In this document: positions 44,707 to 54,358 of the stretch, in pieces
Layout of the letters: the number at the start of each line of letters is the position of its first letter
Position numbering within the stretch: position 1 is the stretch's first letter
Notes under the pieces: generated by a model
Told to the model about the DNA's origin: nothing
Databases searched by the model: none
The model's input: only the letters and a program-made list of their open reading frames with translations
Made by a program: the position numbers and the translations under genes
Assembly: GCA_965218775.1 (NCBI GenBank)
Contig: CBDCLS010000005.1
Coordinates: 806,001 to 870,000, forward strand
Length of the DNA: 64,000 bases
Direction: 5' to 3'
DNA from: CAUZIZ01 sp965218775
Lineage (GTDB): Bacteria > Acidobacteriota > UBA6911 > RPQK01 > JAJDTT01

Positions 44707-45240
44707 GGGCCCATCCGGGACCTCGTCCCAGAAGAGCGCGTCACTGGAGGCTCGGGTGGCCTGAGCCTGCTGGGGCGAAAGCGAAGCCAGGAAGCTTTCG
44801 AGTTTTTGAGGGAAGAGTCGGGGTGGGGGAGCGCGTTGGGGCTGCTCCCAACGATCGAGGTGTTGGAGGATCTTTCGAATCACGCTGCTTTGCTCGATCA
44901 CCGCAATGATTTCAAGGGCGTGACCGCATTGGGGACATTCCAAAGGGTCGATCTCATACACCTTGCGCAGCAACCTGGCCCAGCTGCGCCGCCGCTGCTG
45001 GGAGAACTGCTCAGCGGCTGAGGACTCCTCCAAGTCCGCGGCCGGGGAGGCGCCCTTGCCCGTGGCCGGGGTGGAGGCTTGGCGCCGCTGCCCACGCGAA
45101 GCGTTGGCGTAACGGCCATAATAACGGCTCATCTGTTCCCCCGGGTTTGGAATATGGGAGGTCACCACGGCGATCCAGTCCAGGGCGTCCAGGGCACGGC
45201 GAACTCCTTTGGGAATGCGGTATTCGATCTGATCCGTGGA
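44701..45240 (-). pseudogene. IS91-family transposase, C-terminal remnant
   Basis: The minus strand reads QIEYRIPKGVRRALDALDWI, then HIPNPGEQMSRYYGRYANAS, RRRSWARLLRKVYEIDPLEC and PQCGHALEIIAVIEQSSVIR, then KILQHLDRWE. This is the C-terminal region and zinc-type CPxC finger of IS91 Y2 transposases. The N-terminal catalytic part with the two Tyr is absent; similarity stops near 45240, immediately before the beta-propeller gene. It ends at the 26-bp palindrome. Confidence 0.8.
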
Positions 45241-45287
45241 TGCAGGAGGTATGCTATCGTGACAACCATGAAGGGAAACTGATAGCA

Positions 45288-46865
45288 ATGACTCAACCGA
45301 GAGCGGATTGGATCGCGGCAGTCCGCGGGTCGAGTGTCCTTGGATTCGTGGTGTGGTTCCTGGTGGCGATCTGCCCGGCCGCAGAACCGATCCAGATCGG
45401 TTTCCGGCTTGAGCTGTTCGTCGACGACTATCTGATCGACACGATGGCAGGCGTTGAGCTGACGCTGCATACGCCCGTGGCGCGGGAGATCGCACTCGAT
45501 CACAGTCTGGTCCCCTGGGAAGGCAACTCATCGGCCCAACACACGGTCTTCCAGGACGGGCTCATCTACCGCATGTACTACCGCGGCACCCAGTGTGAAC
45601 CGTCAGAAGATCCCGCCAAGCCTCCCCCCATCGTCTCCAGCTTCTTCTGTTACGCGGAGAGCGACGACGGTGTCCACTGGAGGCGGCCGGAGCTGGGTCT
45701 GGTCGAGTTCCAGGGCTCGAAGAAGAACAACATCCTCTGGTCACACGCCGACTCGGCGCGACTCTGGGACGTCTCCGATACCGTGCTGATGGGGACGGAT
45801 GACCCGAAGGCCTTTCGGTATTCCAGTCCTATCAACTTCACGGTATTCAAGGACACCAATCCCGACTGCCCGCCGGAAGCACGCTACAAGCTGATGGGAG
45901 GGTCCTGGTTCGGGGGCGCCTGGGCCTTCAAGTCGGCCGACGGTATCCACTTCACTCCCATGGTCCGGGAACCTGTGATTCCTCCGACGATGGGTAACAA
46001 GCTCAACCCGCCGTTTGCTGCGAATAACTCGGCACTGTGGGATCCGGTGGAAAGGCGCTATCTCAGCTTCTACAGGGCGGGACGACCGAAGTACACCTGG
46101 CGCGAAATAGTGACGTCCTACTCCGCCGATTTTATGCGCTGGAGTGACCCCGTGTATCTGGAGTATCCCGGCGCACCCGTCCAGCAGCTGTACACCAATT
46201 CGATCAGCGCCTATGCTCGTGCACCCCACATTCTGCTGAGATTCCCCAAGCGGTTCACCCAAGGGCGCAAGGCGACTGACGTGCCCGGCACCACCGACGG
46301 CCTCAGCGACGCTGTGTTCATGAGCAGCCGTGACGGCCGACATTTTCGCCGCTGGGCTGAAGCTTTTCTGCGGCCGGGCCCCCAACCCGACAACTGGGTC
46401 AGCCGCAACAACTACCTCGTCAACGGCGTCGTCATCACCGAGTCCCAGTTAGTGGATGCCCCCGATGAGCTGTCGATCTACGTCATCGAGGGCTACTACG
46501 GTGTGAGTAGCAACAAGTGTCGGCTGCGCCGGCACACGATCCGGAGGGACGGCTTCGTCTCGGCTCAGGCGCCCTTCAGCGGTGGCGAGCTCGTCACCAA
46601 GCCTCTGGTGTTCGAAGGGAACACGTTGGTGATGAACTACTCGACCTCCGCCGCGGGCAGTGTCAGCGTGGAACTGCAGAACGAGTTCGGAAAGCCCATC
46701 GACGGCTTCACCCTGACCGACTGCGGAGAGATCTACGGCGACGAGATCGAACGCGTGGTTTCCTGGAAGGGCAATTCCGACCTGAGTAAGCTGGCTGGCA
46801 CGCCGGTGAGGCTCAGGTTCGTGATCAGGGACGGGGATCTCTACTCCATCCGATTCCGGCCGTGA
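45288..46865 (+). CDS. Secreted five-bladed beta-propeller protein, paralogue of 15081 gene
   Basis: About 525 residues. ATG 45288 is chosen because a signal peptide follows (VLGFVVWFLVAICPAAE). Shared blocks with the 15.1 kb protein: FRLELFVDDYLID, PWEGNSSAQHTVFQDG, YRMYYRGTQ, CYAESDDGVHWRRPELGLVE, FQGSKKNNILWS, PPEARYKLMGGSW, GGELVTKPLVFEGNTLVMNY and a C-terminal DLYSIRFRP. It is longer because of an insertion near residues 155-185. Presumably an extracellular glycosidase-like protein; catalytic residues are not assignable. The upstream DNA is an IS91 fragment only 45 bases away, so the native promoter may be lost or replaced. Confidence 0.75.
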   Translation: MTQPRADWIAAVRGSSVLGFVVWFLVAICPAAEPIQIGFRLELFVDDYLIDTMAGVELTLHTPVAREIALDHSLVPWEGNSSAQHTVFQDGLIYRMYYRGTQCEPSEDPAKPPPIVSSFFCYAESDDGVHWRRPELGLVEFQGSKKNNILWSHADSARLWDVSDTVLMGTDDPKAFRYSSPINFTVFKDTNPDCPPEARYKLMGGSWFGGAWAFKSADGIHFTPMVREPVIPPTMGNKLNPPFAANNSALWDPVERRYLSFYRAGRPKYTWREIVTSYSADFMRWSDPVYLEYPGAPVQQLYTNSISAYARAPHILLRFPKRFTQGRKATDVPGTTDGLSDAVFMSSRDGRHFRRWAEAFLRPGPQPDNWVSRNNYLVNGVVITESQLVDAPDELSIYVIEGYYGVSSNKCRLRRHTIRRDGFVSAQAPFSGGELVTKPLVFEGNTLVMNYSTSAAGSVSVELQNEFGKPIDGFTLTDCGEIYGDEIERVVSWKGNSDLSKLAGTPVRLRFVIRDGDLYSIRFRP

Positions 46866-47268
46866 GGCTGGAGCTCGGAATGTGTTTTCTCCAATTTCAG
46901 CGCAGCCGACTCGACGTTCCCGAGAAGATTCTGAATGACCGCTTCTAGGTCTAGGCGAAAGCGGTCGTTCGATTCCGATCAAATCGGACGCTGCCTGTAA
47001 GACCGGGTACCGACTATCACACCTTCACTGAGCCAAAGTCTTGGTCTTCGAGCCTTTGGCTCGGGACGGCGGCCTGGAGGCCACCGCTACAGGCTGGACC
47101 CAGCCCGGGGCTGCACCCCTCTACAACTCCATGGAGCCAGTTGAAAATGGTAGAATGGGTCCTGCTCCGGCCCCTGCAGTGCTCCGTTTACTATCGAGGA
47201 GACTTCGTCGAAACCGCGTCGGCACTCAGAAACAGGTCATTCGTGCGAAGCCGACCTGGAAGGATCTC
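46866..47268. other. 403-bp non-coding interval with hairpins and a truncated family C repeat
   Basis: Downstream of the propeller gene are two hairpins: gaccgctt/aagcggtc (46937-46966) and tccgat-caa-atcgga (46975-46989); neither is followed by a clear T-run. At 47033-47090 is a truncated copy of the 79-bp repeat. The rest must include the promoter of the SagB-type gene, but no definite -35/-10 is visible. Confidence 0.6.
47033..47090 (-). repeat. 79-bp hairpin repeat, family C copy 3 (truncated)
   Basis: Read on the minus strand it starts gtagcggtggcctccaggcc and continues through cgagccaaaggctcg to caagacttt, then lacks the second outer arm. It is unlike the other two copies in being upstream of a gene, not between convergent genes. 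Confidence 0.65.
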
Positions 47269-48810
47269 GTGAGCAACAGAGATACCGAAGCCGCCCTCCG
47301 CTACCACGAACAGACCAAACACTCTCCCTACAGCGTGCGCAACGACGCACACTATCTGGACTGGTCGATCCAGCCCCGGCCCTTCAAACTGTATGAGAGC
47401 CTGGACCCCATCCAGCTGCCTCGGGACATTCTTGGAACCGACTCTTCCCTGCTCTCGCTCCTACCCAGGATGAAGCCGCAAGAAACCCGCTCTCGGCCGC
47501 GCCTGGAAGATCTGGCCCAGCTGCTTTTCTTCTCGGCCGGCATTACCAAGAAGAAGTCCTATCCCGGCGGAGAGATCCTCTTCCGCGCCGCGTCCTGTAC
47601 CGGAGCACTCTACGAGATCGACTTCTACCTGGTGTGCGCAGAGCTGGACGGCTTGAGCGCCGGCATCTATCACTTCAATCCCAAGGACTTCTGTCTCTAC
47701 TGTCTGCGTCCCGGAGACCACCGGCAGATCGTCGCTTCCGCATGTGCTGGGGAAGAAAGCGCTGCCCCAGTGCCGCTCACTGTGATCTCGACGGGAACCT
47801 ACTGGCGCAATGCCTGGAAGTACCGCGCCCGTACCTACCGTCACTTTGGCTGGGACAATGGAACGGTCCTGGCGAATCTCCTTACCATGTGCACGGCTCG
47901 CCAACTCCCGGCAAAGCTGATCCTCGGATTCCTCGACGACGAGATCAATCGATTGTTGGATCTGGATACCGACCGGGAGGTCGCCCTGTCCCTGGTCGGC
48001 GTTGGCGAGAGCGAAGACGACCTCCCCGCTCCACCCACGGTTCAGCCTCTGGGCCTTCAGACTGTCCCCCTTTCTGAGGTCGAGGTGGATTATCCGGAAA
48101 TGAGGAAAATGCACTCCAACACTCTGATAGAATCCGAACCGGAGGTGGAGGCGTGGAGAGGAGATGCCCCGGCTTCCGACTCCGAGAGCAAGCAGGGAAG
48201 AATCTTCGAGTTGGACCTGGACGACCTGCTTTCCCTCAGCCCGGATTCTCCCGAGCAGGTGATTCTGAGGCGCGGTTCGAGCCGCAGCTTCGCCCAGAAG
48301 CCAATCAGCTACAAACAATTCTCATCGCTTCTTCACACCTGCGCTCAGGGAATTTCCGCCGATTTTCTGGGGCGGCCGGGTTCGTCGATCAACGATTGGT
48401 ATCTGATCGTAAACTCGGTGGAAGGCCTTCCAGCTGGGAGTTACTTCTTTCATCGTCAGGACGGACAGATCGAGCTCCTGACGGAAGGAAACCACCGAGA
48501 TCTGGCGGGGCATCTGGGGTTGGGTCAAGAGCTACCCAGGGACGCCAGCTTCAACGTCTTCTTTTTGGCCGATCTAGACTCGATTCTGCGTCGTTTCGGG
48601 AATAGAGGCTATCGGGCAACGCAGCTCGAGGCAGGTATACTGGGGGGGAAACTGTACCTGGCAGCGTACGCTCAGGGTCTGGGTGCTACCGGGCTGACTT
48701 TCTTTGATGACGAGGTGATCGAGTTCTTCTCGCCCCACGCCGAGGGAAAGAGTGCCATCTTCTTGATGGCACTGGGTCACGGAAGAAAACCTCGTCTGCT
48801 GGGGTTATGA
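47269..48810 (+). CDS. SagB/ThcOx-type dehydrogenase with two nitroreductase domains
   Basis: About 513 residues. GTG 47269 is preferred: ggaagga lies upstream, and the protein then starts SNRDTEAALRYHEQTKHSPY, the usual opening of this group. Two FMN-binding nitroreductase-like halves follow: LAQLLFFSAGITKK, FRAASCTGALYEIDFYLVC and LSAGIYHFNP in the first, and LRRGSSRSFAQKPISYKQFS, LPAGSYFFHRQDG, LEAGILGGKLYLAAYAQGLG in the second. SagB proteins oxidise azolines to azoles in RiPP pathways, but no YcaO, precursor peptide or other RiPP gene is seen here, so this is an orphan with an unknown substrate. Confidence 0.85.
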   Translation: MSNRDTEAALRYHEQTKHSPYSVRNDAHYLDWSIQPRPFKLYESLDPIQLPRDILGTDSSLLSLLPRMKPQETRSRPRLEDLAQLLFFSAGITKKKSYPGGEILFRAASCTGALYEIDFYLVCAELDGLSAGIYHFNPKDFCLYCLRPGDHRQIVASACAGEESAAPVPLTVISTGTYWRNAWKYRARTYRHFGWDNGTVLANLLTMCTARQLPAKLILGFLDDEINRLLDLDTDREVALSLVGVGESEDDLPAPPTVQPLGLQTVPLSEVEVDYPEMRKMHSNTLIESEPEVEAWRGDAPASDSESKQGRIFELDLDDLLSLSPDSPEQVILRRGSSRSFAQKPISYKQFSSLLHTCAQGISADFLGRPGSSINDWYLIVNSVEGLPAGSYFFHRQDGQIELLTEGNHRDLAGHLGLGQELPRDASFNVFFLADLDSILRRFGNRGYRATQLEAGILGGKLYLAAYAQGLGATGLTFFDDEVIEFFSPHAEGKSAIFLMALGHGRKPRLLGL

Positions 48811-48821
48811 GTGTCAGGGGC

Positions 48822-48900
48822 GTAGCGGTGGTCTCCAGGCCGCCGTGACTTCGAGCCTGAAGGCTCGAAACAAGACTTCGGCCTGGAGGCCAAAGCTACG
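48822..48900 (+). repeat. 79-bp hairpin repeat, family C copy 2
   Basis: The outer arms gtagcggtggtctccaggcc and ggcctggaggccaaagctac pair, and the inner tcgagcctgaaggctcga is a perfect small hairpin. It lies between the convergent SagB-type gene and the TonB receptor gene and ends two bases before the receptor's stop codon. Confidence 0.8.
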
Positions 48901-48902
48901 TC

Positions 48903-51204
48903 TCAGAATCGTAGTTTCAGCGCGAACTGGATCTCCCGGGCATCGAAAGCCTGATTGGATCGGCCGAAGCTGGGGCCGTTCAGGTTGATCATGGGGAGGT
49001 ACAGGTTGACCCGATTCATCAGGTTGAAGAACTCGACCCGGAACTGCAGCCTTGAGTCGTCGGTCAGGGGGAGTGGAACCTCCTTGAACGCCGACATGTC
49101 TATCGTCCAGAAGGAGGGGCCGGTAAACGTGTTTCGTCCCAGGTTGCCGTTGGTTCCCTCTGCTGGTGTGGGGAAATCTTCGGGGCCAAAGACGCCTTCG
49201 ATAAACTGCCGAGTGCTGGGCGCACGTGAGAATTGGTTCCCGAAGATCGGAGCGTCGGGTCGGTCACCTTCCTGGCCGTCAGCGTTGTAGTCTCCCGCCG
49301 GATAGGACCCACCATTGATGACGCCAAAGGGCAGCCCACTCTGGATCGGTACAATCGAGTTTACCTGCCACCCAGCCAGCGCTCGTCTCCAGCCGGTCTG
49401 ATGTTTCCAATAAGGGACCTCCCAGAGGAAGTTGACTACGAAACGCTGCCGGATATCGAAGGAGGATCGACCGTAGTCCAGACTTTCGTTCAGGGCATCC
49501 TGTAGGTAGGTTCGGTAGGGGACTCCCACCAGACCACCTGAGTTGTTCCCTGCGCCGAAGAAGTCCGAGCCATAGTCCAGGGCTTTGCCCAGCGTGTATG
49601 CGAACTGGAATGCCAGTCCTTTGCTGAGACTCCGGTTGAGGCGGGCGTTGAGTCCGTGATAATTGGAACTGACTCGATTCTGTCTCAAGTTGAAGCTCTG
49701 GAATGAGGGATTGAGACGCTCTTCCCGAGCGCTACCTTCGTTACGTCCTAGAGGATCGATGGCACCTAGCCGGTCTCCCGCGAACCTATTCGGGTCGCCG
49801 AAGGAGGGAAGCTTGCGGCCCAGGGTCCCTTGATAGTTGACCTCCAGAAGCAGTTCGGAGGCGAGGTGACGCTGAACACCCAGGAACATGTTCTGGACGT
49901 AGCTATCCCTGAGGTTCGGGTCCACCACGCGCAGATTGATCCTGGAACCCTGGATGCCGCCGCGCTCGTCCAGACCCAGATCCGCACCGGGAACGATCTT
50001 TCCCAGAAACCCGCCGAAGGGGTCATTCGGGTCGCTGCCCAGGAAGGGCTGCACTTGGTCGCCGAAAAAGGGCGACAGCTGAGCCCGGCCGTAGTAGGGC
50101 GGGTTGAAACGGGCGTTGGCCACCACGTTGGTAAACAGCTTCTCGTAAGCCACGCCGTAGCCACCACGCAGGACGGTCTTTCCGTCCCCAATGAAATCCC
50201 AGGCGAAGCCAACTCGAGGGGCAAAGTTGTTTAAGTCTCGTTGGTACAACTGGTCCACCGCGCCGACCCGTGCTTCGGCAATCCTTTCGAAGTAGTCACC
50301 AGTGTCTGGGAAAATGACGTTGGCCAGTCGTCCCTCTTTCTCACTGGCGGGCTCGAAGAAGTCCCAGCGCAATCCCAGATTGAGAGTCATGCGGGGATGA
50401 AGCTTCCAGTCGTCCTGGACGAAGGCTCCCACCTCCCAGCTTCTCCAATGACGAGGGGTATCTGTGATCGCTCCGGTGAGGGGATCCACGCCGGCCTGCA
50501 TGAGGAAGGGGCTGTCGTTGGCGAAGTCGAAAATCCCCTGGTAGATGAAGAAGGGGCGGGTTCGATCTCCGAAGTTTCCATTTTCCTGAAGTTTACGGAA
50601 ATCCACTCCAGTGCGAAGGGCGTGTCGTCCCAGATTGATTGCGAGGCTGTCCTGCCACTGGAAAGTGTGCCGCTTGAAGAACTGCGGAACGGCGAAGATC
50701 GATCCGAAGGCGCCCGGAAAGCCAACGTTGGGCCCGGCCGCGCCCTGGATGCCTGCAGGCCCATCGATGAGGATGGTCGGTATGTCGGGGTCGCTCCCCG
50801 GGACAAATCCAGAACGAATGTAGAGGTACCCAAAGCTGGATTCGTTGATCAGGTGGGGAGAGAACTCGTGGACCAGACTGAGGTTGATACTCTGATTGAG
50901 GCCGTCTTCGTCGTCTCCAAAAGCCCTACGGATAGTCGCGTCCGGTGAGCGAAGATCGGTTAGAAAATAACGAGAGAACAGGTGATCCCGGCCCTGATTG
51001 AAAACCGTGTCCAAACGAAGACTGAACTGGTCGTTGTCTCGTGCCTTAGAGGCAAAACTGTCGACTGTACCCAGAACCGGCAGGTCGGATGGGGGAAGCA
51101 CGGGGTTGATAAAGGACGTACTCTGCGGGTCCAGCTCACCGGCGCTCTGAATATTCTGGGTCGGTGCCGGAGCCGGAAAGCGACTGAACAGTTGGCTGGC
51201 AATG
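48903..51204 (-). pseudogene. TonB-dependent receptor, C-terminal part, separated by IS1380
   Basis: The plug end and outer-membrane barrel of a receptor whose N-terminal part is at 52902-53994. Starting IASQLFSRFPAPAPTQNIQS it runs through typical motifs (LVHEFSPHLINESSFGY, DWKLHPRMTLNLGLRWDFFE, PRVGFAWDFIGDGKTVLRGG, FGVAYEKLF-type) to the terminal EIQFALKLRF with a C-terminal Phe. Removing the IS and one CTAG copy rejoins the frame as NPSSIASQLF. The part by itself lacks a signal peptide and cannot be exported. Presumed non-functional while the IS is in place. Confidence 0.85.
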
Positions 51205-51208
51205 CTAG

Positions 51209-52897
51209 CCCGGATTTCTCATAGTGAAAGCAGAAAGGCTGATTTTAGTCGATTTTTCGACTCTGGTTTGAGCCGAAGTCTCAGTTGAGGGCACTGTAGA
51301 GTGCGAGAGCTTGGTGACACCTATGTTGAAGGCGGAAAACCGGTTTTTCAGACACACCTCAGCCGCCTCAGTTGCAGATGGTTGGGATTTCCGGTTTGCC
51401 TCCGCTCAGCCGAGCTGTTGAAGCTGGGCCAAGGTTTGGGCGTAGAGTGTTTGGTAAGGATAACCCTCGCTCAGCGACAAGCTCACCCGTCGGACACTGA
51501 CCCGAATCTGGCCTCCTATCTTCAACAGTTTGAGGCGAATCGTCTGGCATTGCGCCTTCGCCCACTGGGTCCCCTTCAAAGCGACACACCTGAGCGTGTG
51601 CAGCAGATTGTAAGCCACCGAGGAAAACCACAGGCGCAGCTGATTGCTCTTCATGCGGTGCGTCGAGGTCCGATCGGCAAACAGCTCTAGCTGCTGCTCC
51701 TTAATCCGATTCTCCGCTTCCCCTCGCGCGCAGTACAGCTCCTCGTACAGCTTTTGGGCGGGCCACCGCTTCGCTCCCAGCGAGGTGACGACAAAGCGGG
51801 GATTGGATCCCTTACCCGTGTACTCGGCCTTGCCCACCACTCGCCGCTCTTGACTCCAGCTTTTGCGCGTCTGGTAACGAAAGTCCTTGTAGACTCGGGC
51901 GCTGCTGCCGTTGGCTTGTTGCAGTGCCTGGGCCTGTTCCAACTCGGACTCCAGGGCCCCCTCTAAGCGCTGATTGCGGGCCAGACCGAAGACGTAATCC
52001 ACTCGATGCTCCTCACACCATTTCATCAACGCCTCGCGGGCAAAGCTGCTGTCCGCCCGCAGAGTAATGCGGACCTTCGGCCACTTCGCCCGCAGTTGTC
52101 CCACCATCCGCTCCATCTCCTGGACCGCTCCTTCGGAGCCATCCAGGTTCGACACCCGCAGCTTGGCCCCCAGCACATACCCCTCGCAAAACACATACAG
52201 CGGCAGGTAGCAGTAACACCGGTAGTAGCCATGGTAGAAACGACCCTCCTGTTCTCCGTGCAGCGGATCATCCGTCGCATCCAGGTCCAAGACCAACTCC
52301 TTCGGTTTCCCGCCTCGCACCCGAATGAACTGCTCCACCAAAAACGCTTCGACCGCGGCTTCATCCACCGGCGTCTTGCGATATTTATCCTGCGTCACCG
52401 AGGACAACTCCAAACGATTGAGGGTGCTCTTGCCCGCACACGCCTTGCCTCGATCCGCTTCCGCTCGCCGATCCCTCCCCAAGGGATCTTCCTTGCCGAC
52501 CAACACCGCCATCAGCGGATCTGCCCGGAGCTCCTCATGATCGTTGACATCCTCATAGCCTAGGGCCAGTCCGTAAATCCGCTGCCCCACCAGTTCCTCC
52601 ACACTGAACTCGGTGAAGCGAGGATCGCGCCGGTCCCCAAAGCAGGCGGCCAAGCCGCTAATGAACCCATAGCGGCTCTCCACCTCCCGTAACAGCAACC
52701 CCCCGGAGCCTGAGGTGATCTGCCCCCCATTGAATTCTGCCTCGACTCGGCGCCCTTCTAGCTCTTGAAACTCCAGCTTGGAAGCGATACACTCTGTGGT
52801 CATAGTAGTCAGCTCCTTGTGATTATTAAGTATCTGATAACAAAGACTTTATATCACATAGAGCTGACTGCTTTTTCTTGTCTTTGAGAAATCCGGG
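51209..52897 (-). mobile_element. IS1380-family insertion sequence in a TonB receptor gene
   Basis: 1689 bp with perfect 13-bp terminal inverted repeats (cccggatttctca) and a perfect CTAG target duplication (51205-51208, 52898-52901). One intact transposase is inside. The ends match those of the family A miniature elements at 12 of 13 positions, and the target is of the same YTAR type. The host reading frame is otherwise intact, so the insertion is recent. It is inserted in the same orientation as the receptor gene. Confidence 0.92.
51406..52803 (-). CDS. IS1380-family transposase
   Basis: A 465-residue DDE transposase of normal length. Typical motifs: FNGGQITSGSGGLLLREVES near the N-terminus, LVLDLDATDDPLHGEQEGRF (first catalytic Asp), ITLRADSSFAREALMKWCEE (second Asp), YCARGEAENRIKEQQLELFA (catalytic Glu with the family YREKT-like motif) and SNQLRLWFSSVAYNLLHTLR. 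The frame is intact. It is a candidate source of transposase for the miniature elements with related ends elsewhere in the window. Confidence 0.95.
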   Translation of the reverse strand: MTTECIASKLEFQELEGRRVEAEFNGGQITSGSGGLLLREVESRYGFISGLAACFGDRRDPRFTEFSVEELVGQRIYGLALGYEDVNDHEELRADPLMAVLVGKEDPLGRDRRAEADRGKACAGKSTLNRLELSSVTQDKYRKTPVDEAAVEAFLVEQFIRVRGGKPKELVLDLDATDDPLHGEQEGRFYHGYYRCYCYLPLYVFCEGYVLGAKLRVSNLDGSEGAVQEMERMVGQLRAKWPKVRITLRADSSFAREALMKWCEEHRVDYVFGLARNQRLEGALESELEQAQALQQANGSSARVYKDFRYQTRKSWSQERRVVGKAEYTGKGSNPRFVVTSLGAKRWPAQKLYEELYCARGEAENRIKEQQLELFADRTSTHRMKSNQLRLWFSSVAYNLLHTLRCVALKGTQWAKAQCQTIRLKLLKIGGQIRVSVRRVSLSLSEGYPYQTLYAQTLAQLQQLG

Positions 52898-52901
52898 CTA
52901 G

Positions 52902-53994
52902 AGGGGTTCTGGCCGATGACCCACTGTCGAAACTCGGGCGTCTCCACGACGACCCGCTGCGATTCACCGCTTCTGCGCCTGTAGCCCTCGTAGGAACCGA
53001 AGAAGAAGACCTTATCTGTAATGATGGGTCCACCCAGGGTAAAGCCAAACTGATTCTGGATGAGGGGGGCCTTGTCCTTCTGGCCGGTCTCGGCATTGAA
53101 GGGATCGAAGACCTCGGCTGCATCCAGAGCATCGTTGCGGTGGAATTCCCAGAGGCTCCCGTGAAAGTCGTTGCTTCCCGAGCGGGTCACCACATTGATC
53201 ACGGCAGCGGAATGGGTTCCGAATTCGGCCGAGAAATTGTTTCGAACCAGGCGGTACTCCTTGACCGCGTCGACGCTGGGCGTGACGGCCGGCAACCCAC
53301 TGAGGCTGTCGTCGGTGTTGGTCTGGCCGTCAAGAATGAAATTGTTCCCCCGAAAACGTGAGCCCGCCGCAAAGAAGGCACTGGAATTGGGCCCCTCGGC
53401 GTTGGCAACCGAGTCCATGGCTGGAACCACTCCAGGTTGGAAGGTGGCCAAGACATAGACATTACGGCCATTCAGAGGAAGGTCTACGACCCGCCGATCG
53501 TCTACCAAAGACGAAAGCTGAGAATCGTCGACCTGTACCAATGAAGCCTGGCCCTTGACGGTGACGAACTCCTCGACACTGCCAACCGATAGCTTGAGGT
53601 CCACCCGGAGTACTTGCCCCACCGTCAACGAGACATCCGAATCGATGAAGGTCTTGAATCCAGGCAGTTCGGCCCGTAGCTCGTAGATCTGGGGAACCAG
53701 CGACGGAATCCGATAGAGCCCGGAGTCGTTGCTGATGCCAGTGCGGAGGGTATTGTTGGATTCGTTCCGAACCGTCACAGTGACCCCAGGAAGCACCGCT
53801 CCCGTCTCGTCATGGACGGTCCCCAGAATCGTCCCGTTCCCGGTTAGCGACCAGACCGGAAGACAGAACAGGGAGAGGACGACCCCAAACGTGATCCCCT
53901 GGCGAACCAGGGACCCGGGTCCAAGTGAGATGATCCTCTTAAGAAGGTTTGCTGTCCAGTTCTTTGACTCTCTTCTCAGTGAGCAGGTTGACAT
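52902..53994 (-). pseudogene. TonB-dependent receptor, N-terminal part, interrupted by IS1380
   Basis: From ATG 53994 (good site gaggtacgaag) the protein has a long leader with hydrophobic segment ITFGVVLSLFCLPVW, a carboxypeptidase-regulatory-like domain (GTVHDETGAVLPGVTVTVRN, then GLYRIPSLVPQIYELRAELP) and the start of the plug (VVDLPLNGRNVYVLATFQPG, VKEYRLVRNNFSAEFGTHSA). It ends at WVIGQNPS, where the IS1380 enters; the IS then adds SPDFSKTRKS and a stop. Together with the C-terminal part it would be a receptor of about 1130 residues, close to the 27 kb one in design. Confidence 0.88.
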
Positions 53995-54081
53995 CTTCGT
54001 ACCTCGCTTTCTGCCCCGGCTTCGTTTTTGAAGCCCTCGGCATAGGAAAAGCCGAAGGGTCCAGCGACTCAAGGCAGACAT

Positions 54082-54358
54082 AGCCTGAGAAGCAGCCCTT
54101 CTAGGTGGCAGTCTCCCTCTTTTTCGGAATTGTTGGGGTTATGCTTTAGGAGTAATTACAATTTTACGCCGACTCGGAGGCTCCGAGACAGAGCGAATCT
54201 TTGAATTCGGCCGGTACCGGGAAGATTGTGCTGCTGACCGGTCGCTCCTCGGAACTTGGGCTCCTATTGCAGACAAGTCACGTCATTCGCGGCTCTGTTG
54301 GCTGCGGCCGTTTCCGGTACCGCCCACTGATCACTGCATCACTGCTCACTATTCACGT
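54082..54358. other. Divergent upstream region with short-word repeat
   Basis: This region lies between the TonB receptor and phosphotriesterase-like genes. It has two ccggtaccg segments (54213-54221 and 54316-54324) and a (CACTG)-type word string at 54326-54355 like those at 4.2 and 37.9 kb. Promoters for both genes are presumably here; none is clear. Confidence 0.45.

Noticed and set aside
46937..46989. Rho-independent terminator after the propeller gene
   Set aside because: Two good stems are present, but neither is followed by a run of T, so a terminator was not called.
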